NCBI RefSeq assembly: GCF_009730915.1
Contig: NC_052479.1
Coordinates: forward strand, 12,335,815-12,399,814
Reading direction: 5' to 3'
Length of the DNA stretch: 64,000 nt
Source: Dioscorea cayenensis subsp. rotundata
Lineage: Eukaryota; Streptophyta; Magnoliopsida; Dioscoreales; Dioscoreaceae
A model generated the notes under the pieces. The model did no database searches. It saw only the letters and a program-made list of their open reading frames with translations, and was not told the origin of the DNA. Made by a program: the position numbers and the translations under genes. Positions 22,293-34,883 of the stretch are shown here, piece after piece (within the stretch, counting starts at the first letter, position 1; each line of letters opens with the position of its first letter).

Positions 22293-25200
22293 ATGGCGAC
22301 GGCCATTGTTGGCGCGAAGGGGTGCTCTTTATCATCTGCCGCCGTGTATAGCGTCTCCCGTGGTCTGAGCAAGGTCGCCATCGACCCCGCCGCCCTCGAG
22401 AAGCTATCTCAGCAGAAGAATCAGCCTCCTAAGCCGGTCTCGGACACCGCCGTTGTCCAAGGATTCATCCTCACCTTCGAGGAGTCTCGCGCTGCCCTAG
22501 CTGTGCTCCTCAACAAATTCGTCGTCTCTGAATGTCATGTACGCCCGGTGATTCCCCTTTTGATCCAAAAAAGCTTTGATCTTGCTGCCGGGTTTGAAAC
22601 AATCGATTTCGGCTCCTCACAAGCGTTTCTCGCCTCATTGTGCCGGTTGAATGAGAAGAGATGTGATGAGATCGGGGTCACTGGAGAGGAAATCGCTGTG
22701 CTTGAGAACTCCTGCGCTGCATCGATCGCGGTTTGTGCACTTTTAGATTGCTGTGCTTCTGCTCTGGTGAGGGTTTCTGATGCAGTGGCGGCTTTGTCCT
22801 CCGAGGCAGCGAGGGTGAATGTGGATCTTTTTGATTTGGCGGTCTCTGGCGATGGGTTTTCGATGAAGGATGAGACTGATGTAGCTGCGGACATGAAGGT
22901 TTTCCTTTCTGGATCAAAGCTTGCCGGAAAAGTTGATTCAGGGCCGTTTTCAGAGATCCCTGCGGTTCATGGGAGTTTAAGGGAAGCTGTTAGATTGCTA
23001 CATGGAAGAACTCGAGTTGAGTTGAATGCTTCTGTTAAGAGTAAGAAGGTTATGGGATCTGGAATTCATGGGAAAGAGAAGGCTTATGTGGCTTCTGTGC
23101 TACCGTTGGCCATGGCTATTCAAAGTATGAGTGAGGCAAGCTATGGCCGGGCTGAATTGGTTGTTGCATCTGTTGTTGGTGAAGAATTACGGTCGAAGGT
23201 AGGGGAAGTGTTTCAGAAAGAATGCCGTTGCATTGATGCACTGAAATATGATTTCAATTCAATTACAACAGCAAGTTATAATTTTGCACTAGTTCTTCAT
23301 CAAGTGTATGATCTGTTGGTTAAATTCAGGGAGATTCTTGCTTGGGAGGCAGCATTGGCTCTGTTTGCAATTGAAGTAGATGAGTCTGTGGAGAAACCAG
23401 CAGTAGTTCCATTGGAGAGCTCTAAGAGTGAAAAGAAAAGTGAAAAGAAAAAGAAGAAGACTTTGGGGAAGGGAACTTCTATAGTAAGACAGCTGCTTAA
23501 AGAGAGACTTTCACTTGAGGCAGATGCTTCACTTGAAAATGTGATGAATTTGGTACGAGTGGCACATGACCTTGCAGGATCATTTGATCCCAAGGACTCG
23601 GAACTCGACACCTTGATAAGAAAGTTAAAAGAGATTGTTGAGAGCAACGAAGGTAGAAGGCTCCCCAAAATTCCTAAGGTATGAACATATTATGATTCAG
23701 TTCTAATGTGCGAATGGATGACATTACATATTCTTAGATCTTGAAAATAAGGATAAAACAGTTAATAAGATCTTGAACATATTATGATGTATTTATGTAA
23801 CATGTGTTGGGAATATAGACTGCTAGAGCTCAGGAATTAAAAATGAATTTGAAGATAAGATGACACGATCATATTTATAATAAAGTAGTGATAACAATTA
23901 ATTAAGGAAGCAGATAGGTCATACAAACCTATAGTTTGTCAAAGGGACAAAATCTGCCAATTTCTCATTCCTTGATCCATCCTCAAGACCTTGTGTATCA
24001 ACAGCCATTCTCCATGCATCGCCATCATTCCAAACAACAAATCAATAACAGGACCCCAATCGTCGTAGTTCTAATAGATATTATTGAGTGTACTGTGTTC
24101 TCCTAGAAAACACGCTAATTTCAACAAAAATAACATATAAAAAAAAATCTCAAGTACCTCAGCTTCTTTTCTAAGGAAATCAAGTCTATTCTGGAGATCT
24201 TCACGAGCCTTTTTTAACTTCAAGTCTTCAGTTTTACTGTGTTTCTGAAAACAAGATAAAGCTTTCAAGAGCATAATCAAGATATGGATGGAGTACAGAA
24301 TTTTCAATTAGTATGTGATTAGTATGTGATTTGTTTAATAGTTTGCTTGCGTTGTAAGACTCTTTGTTGCTTTATGTTATTGCATTTCTTTTTATTAGGG
24401 CACGCGTGACTTTGGGAAAGAGCAAATGGCAATAAGAGAACGTGCATTTTCAGTTATTGTTGGTGTTTTTAAGAAGCATGGGGCAGTGGCACTTGACACC
24501 CCTGTCTTTGAGTTAAGAGAGACTCTTATGGGCAAATATGGAGAGGATTCAAAGTTGATATATGACCTTGCTGACCAGGTATGTTGCACTTTGTTATCAT
24601 TGTACTGATATGAATGTGTTGAAAATATTTTTAATGCATCTTATTATTTCTGTAAATATGAATGATGCATTTTATGGTCGTTTATGTAAGTGATGCTTTG
24701 TTTTTTATATTTGTAAGTGGTGCTGGCTAGCATTGGATGCATTGTAGGCAGGGGTGCACAAACACCATTGGCCATTCATAGAGACATAGAGATAAGTGCA
24801 TCCTTAGTGGTTTTGAGAAAAACAAGGACATGTGCTTGTGGGAGCAGGGGATGACAGTGAGACTCAAGTGTTTCAAGTTGTCAATGCCAAGTAATTCTTA
24901 AACAGTGAGAGTTAGTGAATATCTTTAACATAACATACATTAGAATAATGCCATCTCTATAACTTGATTTACATAATAGATTTTCAATGTATTGATAGTT
25001 ATTATTAACTTGTTATCTTGACACCATTGAAGATTTATCATACTATATAAAAAAAACTCCAAGATATTATTAGATGTCTCATGTCAAAAATAATATATTT
25101 ATCCCAAGAAAATTTGAATTTATTGATTTGCATTAATTTTTTCTTTCATTGTAAAGATTTATGATATTAAATGTCATGGAAGATCTATCATATCATAAAT

Positions 25201-27461
25201 AAAAAAACAAAAATATTAATGGATGTCTCCTAGATCTATCACAACACAGATGAAAACCCAAGATATTAACAAATGTCACATATCAAAATCAATATATTCA
25301 TAGGATAGATTTTCAATGTATTGATAGACAATTCTTTTTATTTATTTATTTTCAAAATCAATATATTCTGTAAATATGACCAGGTATGTAGCTTCTTCAT
25401 GTACTACATATGATACATTTTATGGTCTAAATCTTGATTCATATTACTTAAGTTTTGATATTGTGGATAGTATGTCTTAATCTCAAATACATGGTTCTTA
25501 TTGCTTTATGTATAAACCGATAACTTTGTAGATATGCTTGGAAATGTTGTTCTAAGAATTGATTCAAGGTCTTAAATAAATACATGGCTTTGGTTTTATA
25601 TTGTCTTTTACATTTTTTTAATTATATTTCTCATTTTAAAGTTTATATTTTGCTTCTCAGGGTGGTGAACTTTGTTCATTAAGGTATGACCTCACTGTTC
25701 CCTTTGCCCGTTACTTGGCCATGAATAATATCAGTGCACTGAAGAGATACCAGATTGCTAAAGTCTATAGAAGAGATAATCCCTCTAAGGGAAGATATCG
25801 TGAGTTCTATCAATGTGACTTCGACATTGCCGGGCAATATGAGCTGATGGAACCTGATTTTGAAGTAGTAAGGGTTTTGACTGAATTGCTAAATGAGCTA
25901 TCTATTGGTGATTATGAGGTATTTGCCCCGGTTAATACTTATTGTCTGCTGTATTATTTTGTTATTTACTTGACTTTATTTAGCAATCCTATGCTATTTT
26001 CTTGTGCATTAAATTAAAGTTGCTTTAGTTTAGGTGCTTGTCTGTGCCTAGTTTTTTAGTTAAGTGTAACAGTTCCTTTGTCATTCTTGCAGATTAAGTT
26101 AAATCATCGAAAGTTGTTAGATGGTATGTTGGAAATTTGTGGTATTCCATCAGAGAAATTCAGAACAGTTTGTTCAAGTATTGATAAATTGGATAAGCAG
26201 ACATTTGAGCATGTAAAAAAGGAGTTGGTAAGATTCTAATGTTCTATAAATTGAAATGAGATGATTTTTCTGAAAACATGTATTAATTTATATATTCTTT
26301 CTCATTTAATTTTGATTGTATTGCAAGGTTGAGGATAAAGGCTTGACTTCAGAAATAGCCGAGAGAATTGGTGCTTTTGTGAAGAAAAGAGGGCCTCCTC
26401 TTGAAATTTTATCTGAATTGACAAGTGAGGGTAGTCAATTCTTGGGAAATAGCGAGGCTGTTGTTGCACTGGATGAGTTGAAGATTTTGTTTACAGCCCT
26501 TGACAAATCGAAGTGCCTAAATAAAGTGGTTTTTGACTTGAGCCTTGCAAGAGGCCTTGATTATTACACAGGAGTTATTTTTGAAGCAGTTTTCAAGGGC
26601 ACGACACAGGTAAAATTACTTTTCAGTGACATCTGATAGAGGGTAAATGTATGGGTTTCTCACTCTTATTCTGTAGTATGCAAATATAAATGATTTATGT
26701 TTCCTCTCCTATTTTTCCCTTCTCAGACCATGCATTTCACTAAATACAGTAACAGATGGCGTTCCTACAAACAATAACATTTTTAGGGCAATTTATATTC
26801 TTAACTAATTTCTTTGTTTCCTAGGTTGGTTCCATTGCAGCCGGTGGACGTTATGATAATCTGGTTGGAATGTTCAGTGGAAAGGTAGTCCCTGCAGTTG
26901 GTGTCAGCCTGGGAATTGAGCGAGTGTTTACGATAATGGAGCAATTAGAAAAGGACCAAAACCAGGTATTATTGAATCTTCATAATATAAAGTGATGACA
27001 GTGTTGGTTATTTGTGTTACCACTGCTAAATTTTTATGACATTGAGATATATCAGTACTATGATATATGGCTGCTGTAAACAGTAACCTTTTACGTGAGA
27101 TGCCTATGATATGTGACAATTTTGCAATTAGATACTGATTCTTTCCATATGATACCAGGTGATTCGAGCAACAGAAACACAAGTTTTGGTGGCGATTTTA
27201 GGGAAAGATCTTACTTTGGCTGCTGAGCTGGTCAGTGAACTGTGGGATGCGAAAATAAAAGCAGAATTCAGGTTGACAAAAAGAGTCATGAACCATATAA
27301 CTCGTGCCAAACAATCTGGCATCCCTTGGATGGTGATCGTCGGGGAGTCAGAGTTACAGCAGGGTGTTGTCAAATTAAAAAACATTGAAGCCAGTGAAGA
27401 GGAAGTCGTTCGAAGAGACAAAATCGTTGAAGAACTGCAGAGAAGACTGGGCATAAACTGA
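22293..27461 (+). CDS. cytosolic histidyl-tRNA synthetase (class II), complete
   Basis: Charges tRNA-His with histidine. Seven exons: 22293-23678, 24399-24578, 25661-25918, 26093-26227, 26328-26609, 26825-26965 and 27159-27461; all introns GT-AG and phase 0; 894 residues, near the about 880 of the long plant cytosolic form. Exon 1 encodes a 462-residue N-terminal extension ending in a lysine-rich linker ([11 protein letters not shown]). The catalytic core starts with GTRDFG (463). Class II motif 1 ends at P497; motif 2 ([11 protein letters not shown] to QCDFDIAG) spans about 551-580; the HisA motif RGLDYYTG is near 728; [10 protein letters not shown] follows; motif 3 ([10 protein letters not shown]) is at about 773-782. 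The C-terminal anticodon-binding domain is in exon 7. No frame damage. Intron 1 contains an antisense TPP2 fragment. Confidence 0.94.
23929..24247 (-). pseudogene. tripeptidyl-peptidase II gene fragment, antisense in HisRS intron 1
   Basis: On the minus strand two exon-like blocks with an intact intron between them match the N-terminal protease region of plant TPP2: 24247-24158 ([20 protein letters not shown] and on to RKEAE, then GTACTT) and 24070-23929 (after ATTAG; includes [13 protein letters not shown] and [11 protein letters not shown], then GTTTGT). A single-base deletion near 24018 shifts the frame between GPVID and the conserved Trp. The rest of TPP2 (subtilisin catalytic domain and the long C-terminal part) is absent. 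This is a captured or rearranged genomic fragment, not a retrocopy, because an intron is retained. Confidence 0.78.
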
Positions 27462-28341
27462 AAGCCCTACCAGTCTACCACTCTAGTCCAGGCCTTAATG
27501 TCTGGCTTGCTGATATTTATTTATAGCTGTGAGCTCATCCACCAAAAATTTTAAAAAAGAATGATCAAAAGAAAGTTCAAAAAGAAAGATGTGCAATTTT
27601 GTAAGTTGATTTACAGGTTATCATGTATTGGATTTTCAATGAGAGTTATGTTATAATTTAAGTTCATTAGTATAAATTTCATTGGAGGTGAATTAGGTAT
27701 TTAGGTTACATTTCTGTTTGAAAGTGTTTTATATTGTCACACTAGTTATAGAGGCAGACAAGGAGGGCTGGTTTTCTAAAACCAAAAAATTAATCTCACT
27801 TTTAGAACTGGTTTAAAGCAACCGGCTGCATTAAGTGTTTTAAATATTATAAAAAAATTAGCCAATTTCACTGTTTCAGGTTGGTGAGAACTCCATCCTC
27901 CCTCTCAGCCGATCTTGCAGTTCTATCTCGTCGATGGTGATGGTGACGACGGCGGTGATGGGAGTTTTGGTGAGGATCCTCTCTTTCTCGTATTCTCTTC
28001 TTAATTTTGTTTTGGGTTGAGTATGGTTGGAGAAAGAAATAGTTAGGGCATTTCTCTCCGGTGTTCTCCATTTTGGTTGTTCTACATCTGATGGCGATGG
28101 TGGAGTTGGGTTGGGGAGAGGAGTAGCTAGGGTATTGCTTGCTTTCTCTTGTTAAGATCCAAATCTACACAATTTCATGGCTATGTTATTTTTAGTTTTT
28201 TTGTTGCTAAATTAGGTTAAAATGCTATTAATTGGAGTGTTCTTGTGAGGTTGTGCTATGGATTTAAGTTTAGCATGTTGTATTATCTCACCTTTTGCTT
28301 TGATCATTGACTGGTGAAGGAGTTTCTGGCTTTGATCGATC
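27462..28341. other. HisRS 3' flank and leader-like sequence of the GPN3 fragment
   Basis: 27462-27870 is 3' untranslated and intergenic sequence. 27880-28150 is richer in GC with repeated TGGTGATGG-type words and resembles a 5' leader or first non-coding exon upstream of the GPN3-like ATG at 28342. No separate gene seen. Confidence 0.45.
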
Positions 28342-29117
28342 ATGGGGTATACTGAACTTTTTATTGGTCCTGCTGGTAGTGGCAAGGTGTTTGATTTTAT
28401 TTTATTTAATTTTTTAATTTTATCTTGGGAAATTTGTAATCTTTGTAGTTTAGATGGATAAGGTGGCTGGTAAATTACTGGTTTTGTTGCAGTCAACTTA
28501 TTGCTCTAGCTTGTATCAACACTGAAACTTTTCGGAGGACCATGCACATTGTGAATCTTTGATCCTGCTGAGCATTTTGATTATCCGGTTGCTATGGGTA
28601 ATATTGTCTTCTGAGCATGTTCTTGGTGTTTTCCCCCTTGTTCTCCATATGTTTATATGAGTTTTATATGATATTCCGATGTTTGTGCAGATATAAGAGA
28701 ACTTATTTCCTTGGATGATGTTATGGGGGAACTTGGTCTGGGCCCTAATGTTGGCCTTATTTATTGCATGGAGTATCCTATTAGTCTAATCTCTAATTTT
28801 TTTGGGTTAAATAATGTAAACGGTTATACATGGACTGTTCTAGTTGTATATTTTATCCTTCAGATATGAAACTTTAGCAATAATGTTTTTTTTTCCTTTA
28901 CTCAGATTAATTATAGAGTTGGGTTGAAATCTTATTTTCATTATTGAGATTTTTGATAATTGGTGTAATTATAGATATTTGATTAGTTTGCATAGTTGTT
29001 TGTTACTTTGGATTCCTTACAGCATCTCCAGGCATCTTGAAGAGGATCTTGATGATTGGTTGGCAGAAAAATTGGATAACTATTTGGATGATGACCATCT
29101 TGTTTTTGATTGCCCAG
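28342..29117 (+). pseudogene. GPN-loop GTPase 3 fragment, disrupted
   Basis: GPN3 is a small GTPase needed for assembly and nuclear import of RNA polymerases II and III. Four exon-like blocks remain: 28342-28386 (MGYTELFIGPAGSGK, the P-loop), 28493-28597, 28691-28772 (begins within [19 protein letters not shown] is this copy's GPN loop) and 29032-29117 (HLEEDLDDWLAEK to FDCPG, switch region). Introns have GT-AG borders. In the second block a two-base loss after CAACACTG and an extra T in AATCTTTGATCC destroy the frame. Everything after the DCPG motif is missing. Too broken to make GPN3. Confidence 0.8.
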
Positions 29118-30163
29118 GTTATTTTCATAATATTCTTGTGTTTTAGACATTTTATTACTTATGGACCTGTTATTGCATTGTGTTAATGACAATTGGGTGG
29201 AATTTTTCAGTGATCGCGTATAAAACTTCAAATGTCAGACTTTTAAGCGTGTAACTCCTTGTTATTGCATTCCACCTTCATGAATTTGACCCTTGATAGC
29301 TGAGAAATTGGAACTCTTAAGTTTCTTTAGGTGTAAATTCTCTCTCTAAATGATGGCCTTGCTTTGAAACAATGAGTACCATAATCATTTCCAGTAAAAG
29401 ATATGAGGAAAATAAATTTATGCAAAAATCTTAATTCACTAAAATTGACTGACAATCTAGAGCATATACCTAAAGAAAATGAAATGATAAGAAAATCTGT
29501 CAGGAATAGTTGAAGCAACAAACTCAAATGATCGGGTTGACTATGAAATTGTAAGCAAGATAATATATTTTACTACTTTTTTGGTGAGAGATTATAAATA
29601 CGAGATAATCTTGTAGCCACATCTCAATACTCTCAAATTGGAAATATTATAAATAGTAGTCTCACAGTAACTACTCAAAGCATTGCTCAGTCAATTCTCT
29701 CAAAATAAGGCAGGGATACTATATATACATGTGGCTTGTGAAAAGTTAATCATAATAGACTCATACACTAGCTTTAATTGGACTCAAGCACAAGCTCTAA
29801 TCGGTCTTAAACCCTGGTCCTAATCCAACTCAAGATTACAATTGGGCTTCCAATATATTTTCAAGATCTTCATAGATTTACAAGTTGGGTTGACCTTTAA
29901 AATTCAAATCACATCAACCAATTTCGTGGCGAGAATGTTCTTTTGGCTTGATGGATGGGAAGGATTTGGATTACTTTGTTCAATTTATGTTTCCTTTTGA
30001 CAATGCAGGACTGCCATTTTCAATTGCTGTTGCATTCCATACTCATATCGGAAATTCTGGGTATTTAGGGGAAAACGACAAGATATACAATATGGCATAT
30101 TCAACACACACTTTATGTTGTCTTGTAAGGAATTTGTCTGAATCCAACTCATGAAATTTGCAG
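29118..30163. other. non-coding stretch between the GPN3 and RPC5 fragments
   Basis: AT-rich DNA in which the rest of GPN3 cannot be found. An open stretch at 29948-30154 encodes 68 residues of no family I recognise. It ends in the TTTGCAG acceptor of the first RPC5-like block. Confidence 0.5.
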
Positions 30164-33100
30164 GATTAGGGTTTACCTGGATTACCATGCAAAGGGAAGT
30201 CCATTCTCAGGCTCATACCAGCAAAGGATGGTTGCAGAAGTGCATGATCCTACACAATTTGTGATGTCACCGTGAGTGCTGCAGGGATAATCACTTCATA
30301 GCCATTTTCAATTTTGTGCATGGTTTATCTCTTTTTCTGGCTGAAATTCAAATTATTAATTGATATAACTTTGCAATCTTAAACAAGATTTTTTTATTGG
30401 TTTTCTAAAGGAGTGACTATATTAACTCCTTGTGTCCAGTAACATCATCAGACGCCAAGAATACAAAAGGTCTGTCAAGAAGATATGACAGTTAATGTGA
30501 AGAAATATACTTTGCATACTTGCTTCTTCTTTCAGAATAACAAAATTTAAAGCTCATTACTGTTTTTCGTTATATATGTTATATATCCTTTTTTACAGTG
30601 AAGTTGTACTTGTCTTCATAACATTATTTCCTTTTGTGTAGCCGTTCATTTCTTATATTCTGGGTCAATTTTTATGTCCTCGTATCTTTAATTATCATAA
30701 TGTTGTTAGTATGAAGAGTCAAGCATAAATTGGTTTTATTGTGCACTCATTTGGAATCACTCTCTTGTTAATGAAGTGCACCCAAGTGTCATGTATTGTT
30801 TTTCTAGTGAAATTTGCCTTTGCTTTCTTGTTGCAACTTATTATATTCATAATTGCTTCTGAAGGTCAGACTGCAGTAGCTTGATGTTTCTTAAAATCTG
30901 GGCTTTTGTGGTAAGAAAACTTAACCAAATCTGAGCCACTTGTAAGCTCCTATCAGCTTTGTCCATTTGGGTGTTTTTCAGCTTGTGGGATCAGTAAACT
31001 GTGAACTCTCACCTACTTCTTTTAATCTTTTTCATTCTTTGGTCCTATATCTCTTTGTTTCTAAGGTAAGATTTTGCAGTCCTCCTTCCCTCCATGTAGT
31101 ATTGTAACAATACTTTTGATAGGTGGAGCCTTTTTTCCATCAAGTTGTACCCATGAAAAATACAATTCCAAGAGAAGAAGAGAATTTTTTTCTTAGTTTG
31201 AGTTGAGCATGAAAAAATCTCTAGATGGTTTGAATATTTCAAATAAAAATTAGAAGAAGGCAAGTGTTTAAATTAAGGTAATATAGCAAAAGATTTTTAG
31301 ATGCATTCTATATATATACACACTCATATATATGTAGGCACTAGGCATAAATATAGTATTTGTGTTTCAGGTTTCACGAGTTTATATTGGGTACCCTTGT
31401 AGTATATATGTGTTTGTATTTTCGGTACCAAAGGAACAAATGCTAAACTTGTCCCAAAATTTCTCAGGTTTTAATTTTAAATCCTAAACCATCCCAAACT
31501 CCAGTAAGGGTTCTTAATCAGTCCTATTAGGGTTTGGGTAGACCCTGTATCCATCCATCAAACCTATGAAAATTTCCACCCCTAAATAAGATCCACGTCA
31601 AGGCATTAATTTGTGGGCTGCTGGTTCTCTATTGACCAAATGTCGTGTATGGAGCTGGAAGCAGAAGCATCCTTTTTATGTCTATCACCTTTTTTAAAAT
31701 AAATTAACATTTAACTTTCATACTAGCATATTAGATTTTATTAAGATATGTGGTCTTCTTTGTTTTCCCTAATTTCTGTGGTCCTCAAGTGTATTAATAA
31801 GAATAGTAAACTGATTCTGCAATTTGATATGTGGCTGTGTTTGTAGCTTCTTAATTTGCACTGTAAAAGTTTCTTTATTTTGTTTTATTCTTATTGCATA
31901 TTTACTGTTTTAATTGAGAGCCCATGGTACTTTTTACCAAGAATATTTATTTTCTGTGCCAACCAATGCAACAGGAATTTGCTTTTGATGCCACTGGAAG
32001 AAAGACTCAAAAAATGGTTTTGTGAGGTACTGGCCACTTACACATTATCTTGTACATGTATGTACACTGTCATAAACTAATAATTTGAAGTATTGGAATT
32101 CTACTTGTGAATGTTAGTTGATTTAATAAATTTTACTTGATTAATAAGTATTTTCCCTGCAATGGGTTTAATGTAATTGTTTTATTTACTGCCACATTTA
32201 TTTTAATGAACTGTTACCATCCCTTTCAATAATCCTCTAAAAGCACATGCGCACGTGCACTGGCAGCGCCGCCGCCGCCACCACCACCACCACCACCATC
32301 GCCATCATGCACACACTCAATCACCACATCATCTTCATGCACAATCAGCAGCACCTCCACAACCACCATCCTCATCACGCGCGTGCTCTTACACAACCTT
32401 TTTTGCAATCATCATTACCAAACATCCAGATATGATTTTTTAACTATGTCATGCACTTGCAGGGCCCCTCAAATTAATCGATTTAATGCATGTATGCATC
32501 TTGCTCCCAATGAATCGATAAATGAAGTTTTAAAGGTGATTCAGTAGTATGCTGATTTGGTTCAAGGATTGTGGATTACAAAAAAGTTCTTTGCTATTCA
32601 AGGAGGAGCAGGCTCGTGTTAGGGACTATTTCCTCTTTTTGCTAAGTAAGAATCACATAGTGCCCTCCAGTAAAATCACTGGAACAAAATTTGGTGAAGT
32701 TTCCTATTTGAAAGAAATGATGAGTCAATTAGCAGTTAAAGGTCCCACAAATGATTGGAAACTCAAAGATGCTCCTGATAGTTCCTTTATTGAAAGATTT
32801 CCAAATATTGTAAAGGAGCAAAGAACGTGCTTGGTCATGTCATGAGATGCATTTCTTGGATCTTTCTGCTCCTGTTGGGAAAGACAAAGTTCTGATGACT
32901 AAGAGTTCTCTAGATTCTTCAGGTGGAGTATCACGGGTTGCAAATAGAAGTAATGATGTCTCAGCAAGTGCTAGAACAAATGCCCTGTCAATTGAAACCT
33001 GGGAATGTCTTCCTAAAGTTGTTCAACAAATTTTACGTAGTCAGAAGGTTTCTAGGTAATTTGAAATTTACCTACTCTTATATACAAATATTTGATTCTT

Positions 33101-34010
33101 TCGGTAGCTGTTTTTGTTACAAATTCTCTGAATTGATTACTTTTGTTTCTTTAGGCATCTTTCATTTATAAGGGCATGTGGTATGGTCAAATTAATTTAT
33201 ATTTGTGGTAGTTTGGTATATGACTTGATTGCTACCTTTTCCTCTTTCTTCAGACATATAACGACAACATTACCTTTTTTCTAGAGGAAACTGTGATTGA
33301 CTGTTAGTTCATATCCAATATTTAATTTCATTTGTTATATCCCATGTTCTGTATAACTTTTGGTTAAGTAGGGAAAGATTTAAATTCTCATGTTCTACCT
33401 GCCCCATTTATCAAATGAAAACAATTTTTTTCATGTCTCATCACTGAGTCTCAATCAAAACATGTTTATACTTGAATTCATATTGTTGGAACAAAGATTA
33501 TTGTTTGTTAATTTCTCTGCATATTATTCTTGAGTCATCTTGCTTAGTGTCTTGTGACTTAGTCGATTCTGAAGCTTGCTCAATTTGTCTCCCAGCCCAA
33601 AGGCGATAGTTCAGGGCGTAAGGGAACTTGCTGAAAGTCCTACTTGCTAAGCCAAAAAATGATCGTCAATATATATAGCTGTATCTGATGCTGCAGTTTA
33701 TGCTGTCAAGGCATCTTTTTCTGAACTCCAAGTGGTTTTAAATCAAGTAGCAATTAACATTCATGGGGTATATATTGCAAAGTTTGTGTAATTCTTCAAT
33801 TGATCCATTGAGGTATGAGTAGTAAATTACATTTCTTTCAGTTTCAAAAATCACTATCTTTTTGGTAATGACATGAGATATCCTTCCAAGCAGAGATGTC
33901 GTTATTGAACTATTCTGCCACAAGGAACCACAAGCAAAGTTAAAAAAACAGGAAGTATAGCAGGCTGCTCAGATTCGCCTCAAAAGGGATATCACTGAAA
34001 ATGAATTTTC
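30164..34010 (+). pseudogene. RNA polymerase III subunit RPC5 (Sin-like) gene, degraded
   Basis: RPC5 (POLR3E/RPC37 family) is a peripheral subunit of RNA polymerase III. Ordered blocks resemble the plant protein: 30164-30271 (YLDYHAKGSPFSGSYQQRMV to FVMSP), 30411-30469 (DYINSLCPV), 31975-32026 (MPLEERLKKWFCE), 32463-33060 (NRFNACMHLAPNESINEVL, LVQGLW, DWKLKDAPDSSFIERFPNIV, CLPKVVQQILRSQKVS), about 33590-33810 (AIVQGVRELAES, SFSELQVVLNQVAINIHG) and about 33893-34010 (DVVIELF, KEPQAKLKKQEV). Damage: TAG in VIQ*YADLV near 32545, frameshifts near 32580 and 32840, and stops near 33648 and 33958. The N-terminal domain is missing. The identity comes from order and motif similarity, not alignment. 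Confidence 0.7.
32268..32302 (+). repeat. (CCG)n(CAC)n triplet run
   Basis: Short trinucleotide run within an intron-like part of the RPC5 pseudogene. It produces histidine- or glycine-rich open frames that are not genes. Confidence 0.85.
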
Positions 34011-34726
34011 TAGTGGAAAAGCTGGAAATGTTTTTCTTTAGTTTTATTTATTTAGTTGCCGTCACATGCATATTTCATATGCCATGCCAATGTGAATTAG
34101 TCAGCTAACTGATCTGATGCCAGAGATAAATTCACTTTTCTAACTTGATTATGGCCTCTTCCTAATGAATATCATATGCCATGCCAATGTGAATTAGTCA
34201 GCTAACTATCTGGTTTGTCATTAATTCATATGCCATGCCAATGTGAATTAGTCAGCTAACTGTCCTCCTTAAAATATCATTAATTTAAAACATGCGATTG
34301 CCTTCTTCTAGGATGGTCTTTATCATATACAGCTCCAATGTGGTCATGATCATTCTTAAAATGTCCAGGTGGTTTCAGGTAAAATTAAAGGGGTATTGCG
34401 CTGCTGTTGTTTGTATCATTTGTCAAATGAAGATTTAGGAACTAAACCAATCATTAAGATCACTTTTGCTGGAGGCCTTTATTGTGTGGTGGATCTAGGG
34501 TTTCTCAAGCTCTAGATCCACTGTAATTTGAGAGCATTACCATTATTGTCCTTAAATAAATGTTATTTGATTTAACTGTAGTTCTTGTCTGTTTGCCAAA
34601 AGTGACCAAATTTTGCTGTATTCATATCATTTAGTCATCGAACAACAAAAGTGACCAAAACATCCATGCACTATAAGTCTATAACTTTTATTTGCCAACA
34701 GATGCAAAATAATTGGTGCTTGGTGC
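34011..34726. other. non-coding flank with a triple 35-bp repeat
   Basis: Three identical 35-bp copies start CATATGCCATGCC and end CAGCTAACT (34076-34110, 34173-34207 and 34227-34261) with unequal spacing. Shortly after comes the GGTGC target site of the copia element. A short stretch at about 34370-34410 (GGTGGTTTCAGGTAAAATTAAAG) looks splice-like but is not assignable. Confidence 0.8.
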
Positions 34727-34871
34727 TGTTAGAATAAGGCTATATAGAATATAGAGAGAATGAAGAGATGAAGAGAGGAAGAATCATCTTCATGTTGTGA
34801 TGTATACAAGTATATATAGACACAAGAAGTAAAAGGCTAAAATGGGCTATATAGTAATGGGCTCTTTAACA
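34727..34871 (-). repeat. copia 3' LTR (left in window)
   Basis: 145 bp, TG...CA borders; paired with 39169-39321. Confidence 0.96.
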
Positions 34872-34883
34872 CCCCCTTCAAAC

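Noticed and set aside
22535..23668. Antisense open frames opposite HisRS exon 1
   Set aside because: Shadows of the strong coding strand; no recognisable domains.
32226..32443. His-rich and Gly-rich small open frames
   Set aside because: Created by a CCG/CAC triplet run in intron-like pseudogene DNA.
34076..34261. CRISPR-like array
   Set aside because: Only three repeats with unequal spacers, in a plant nuclear context.
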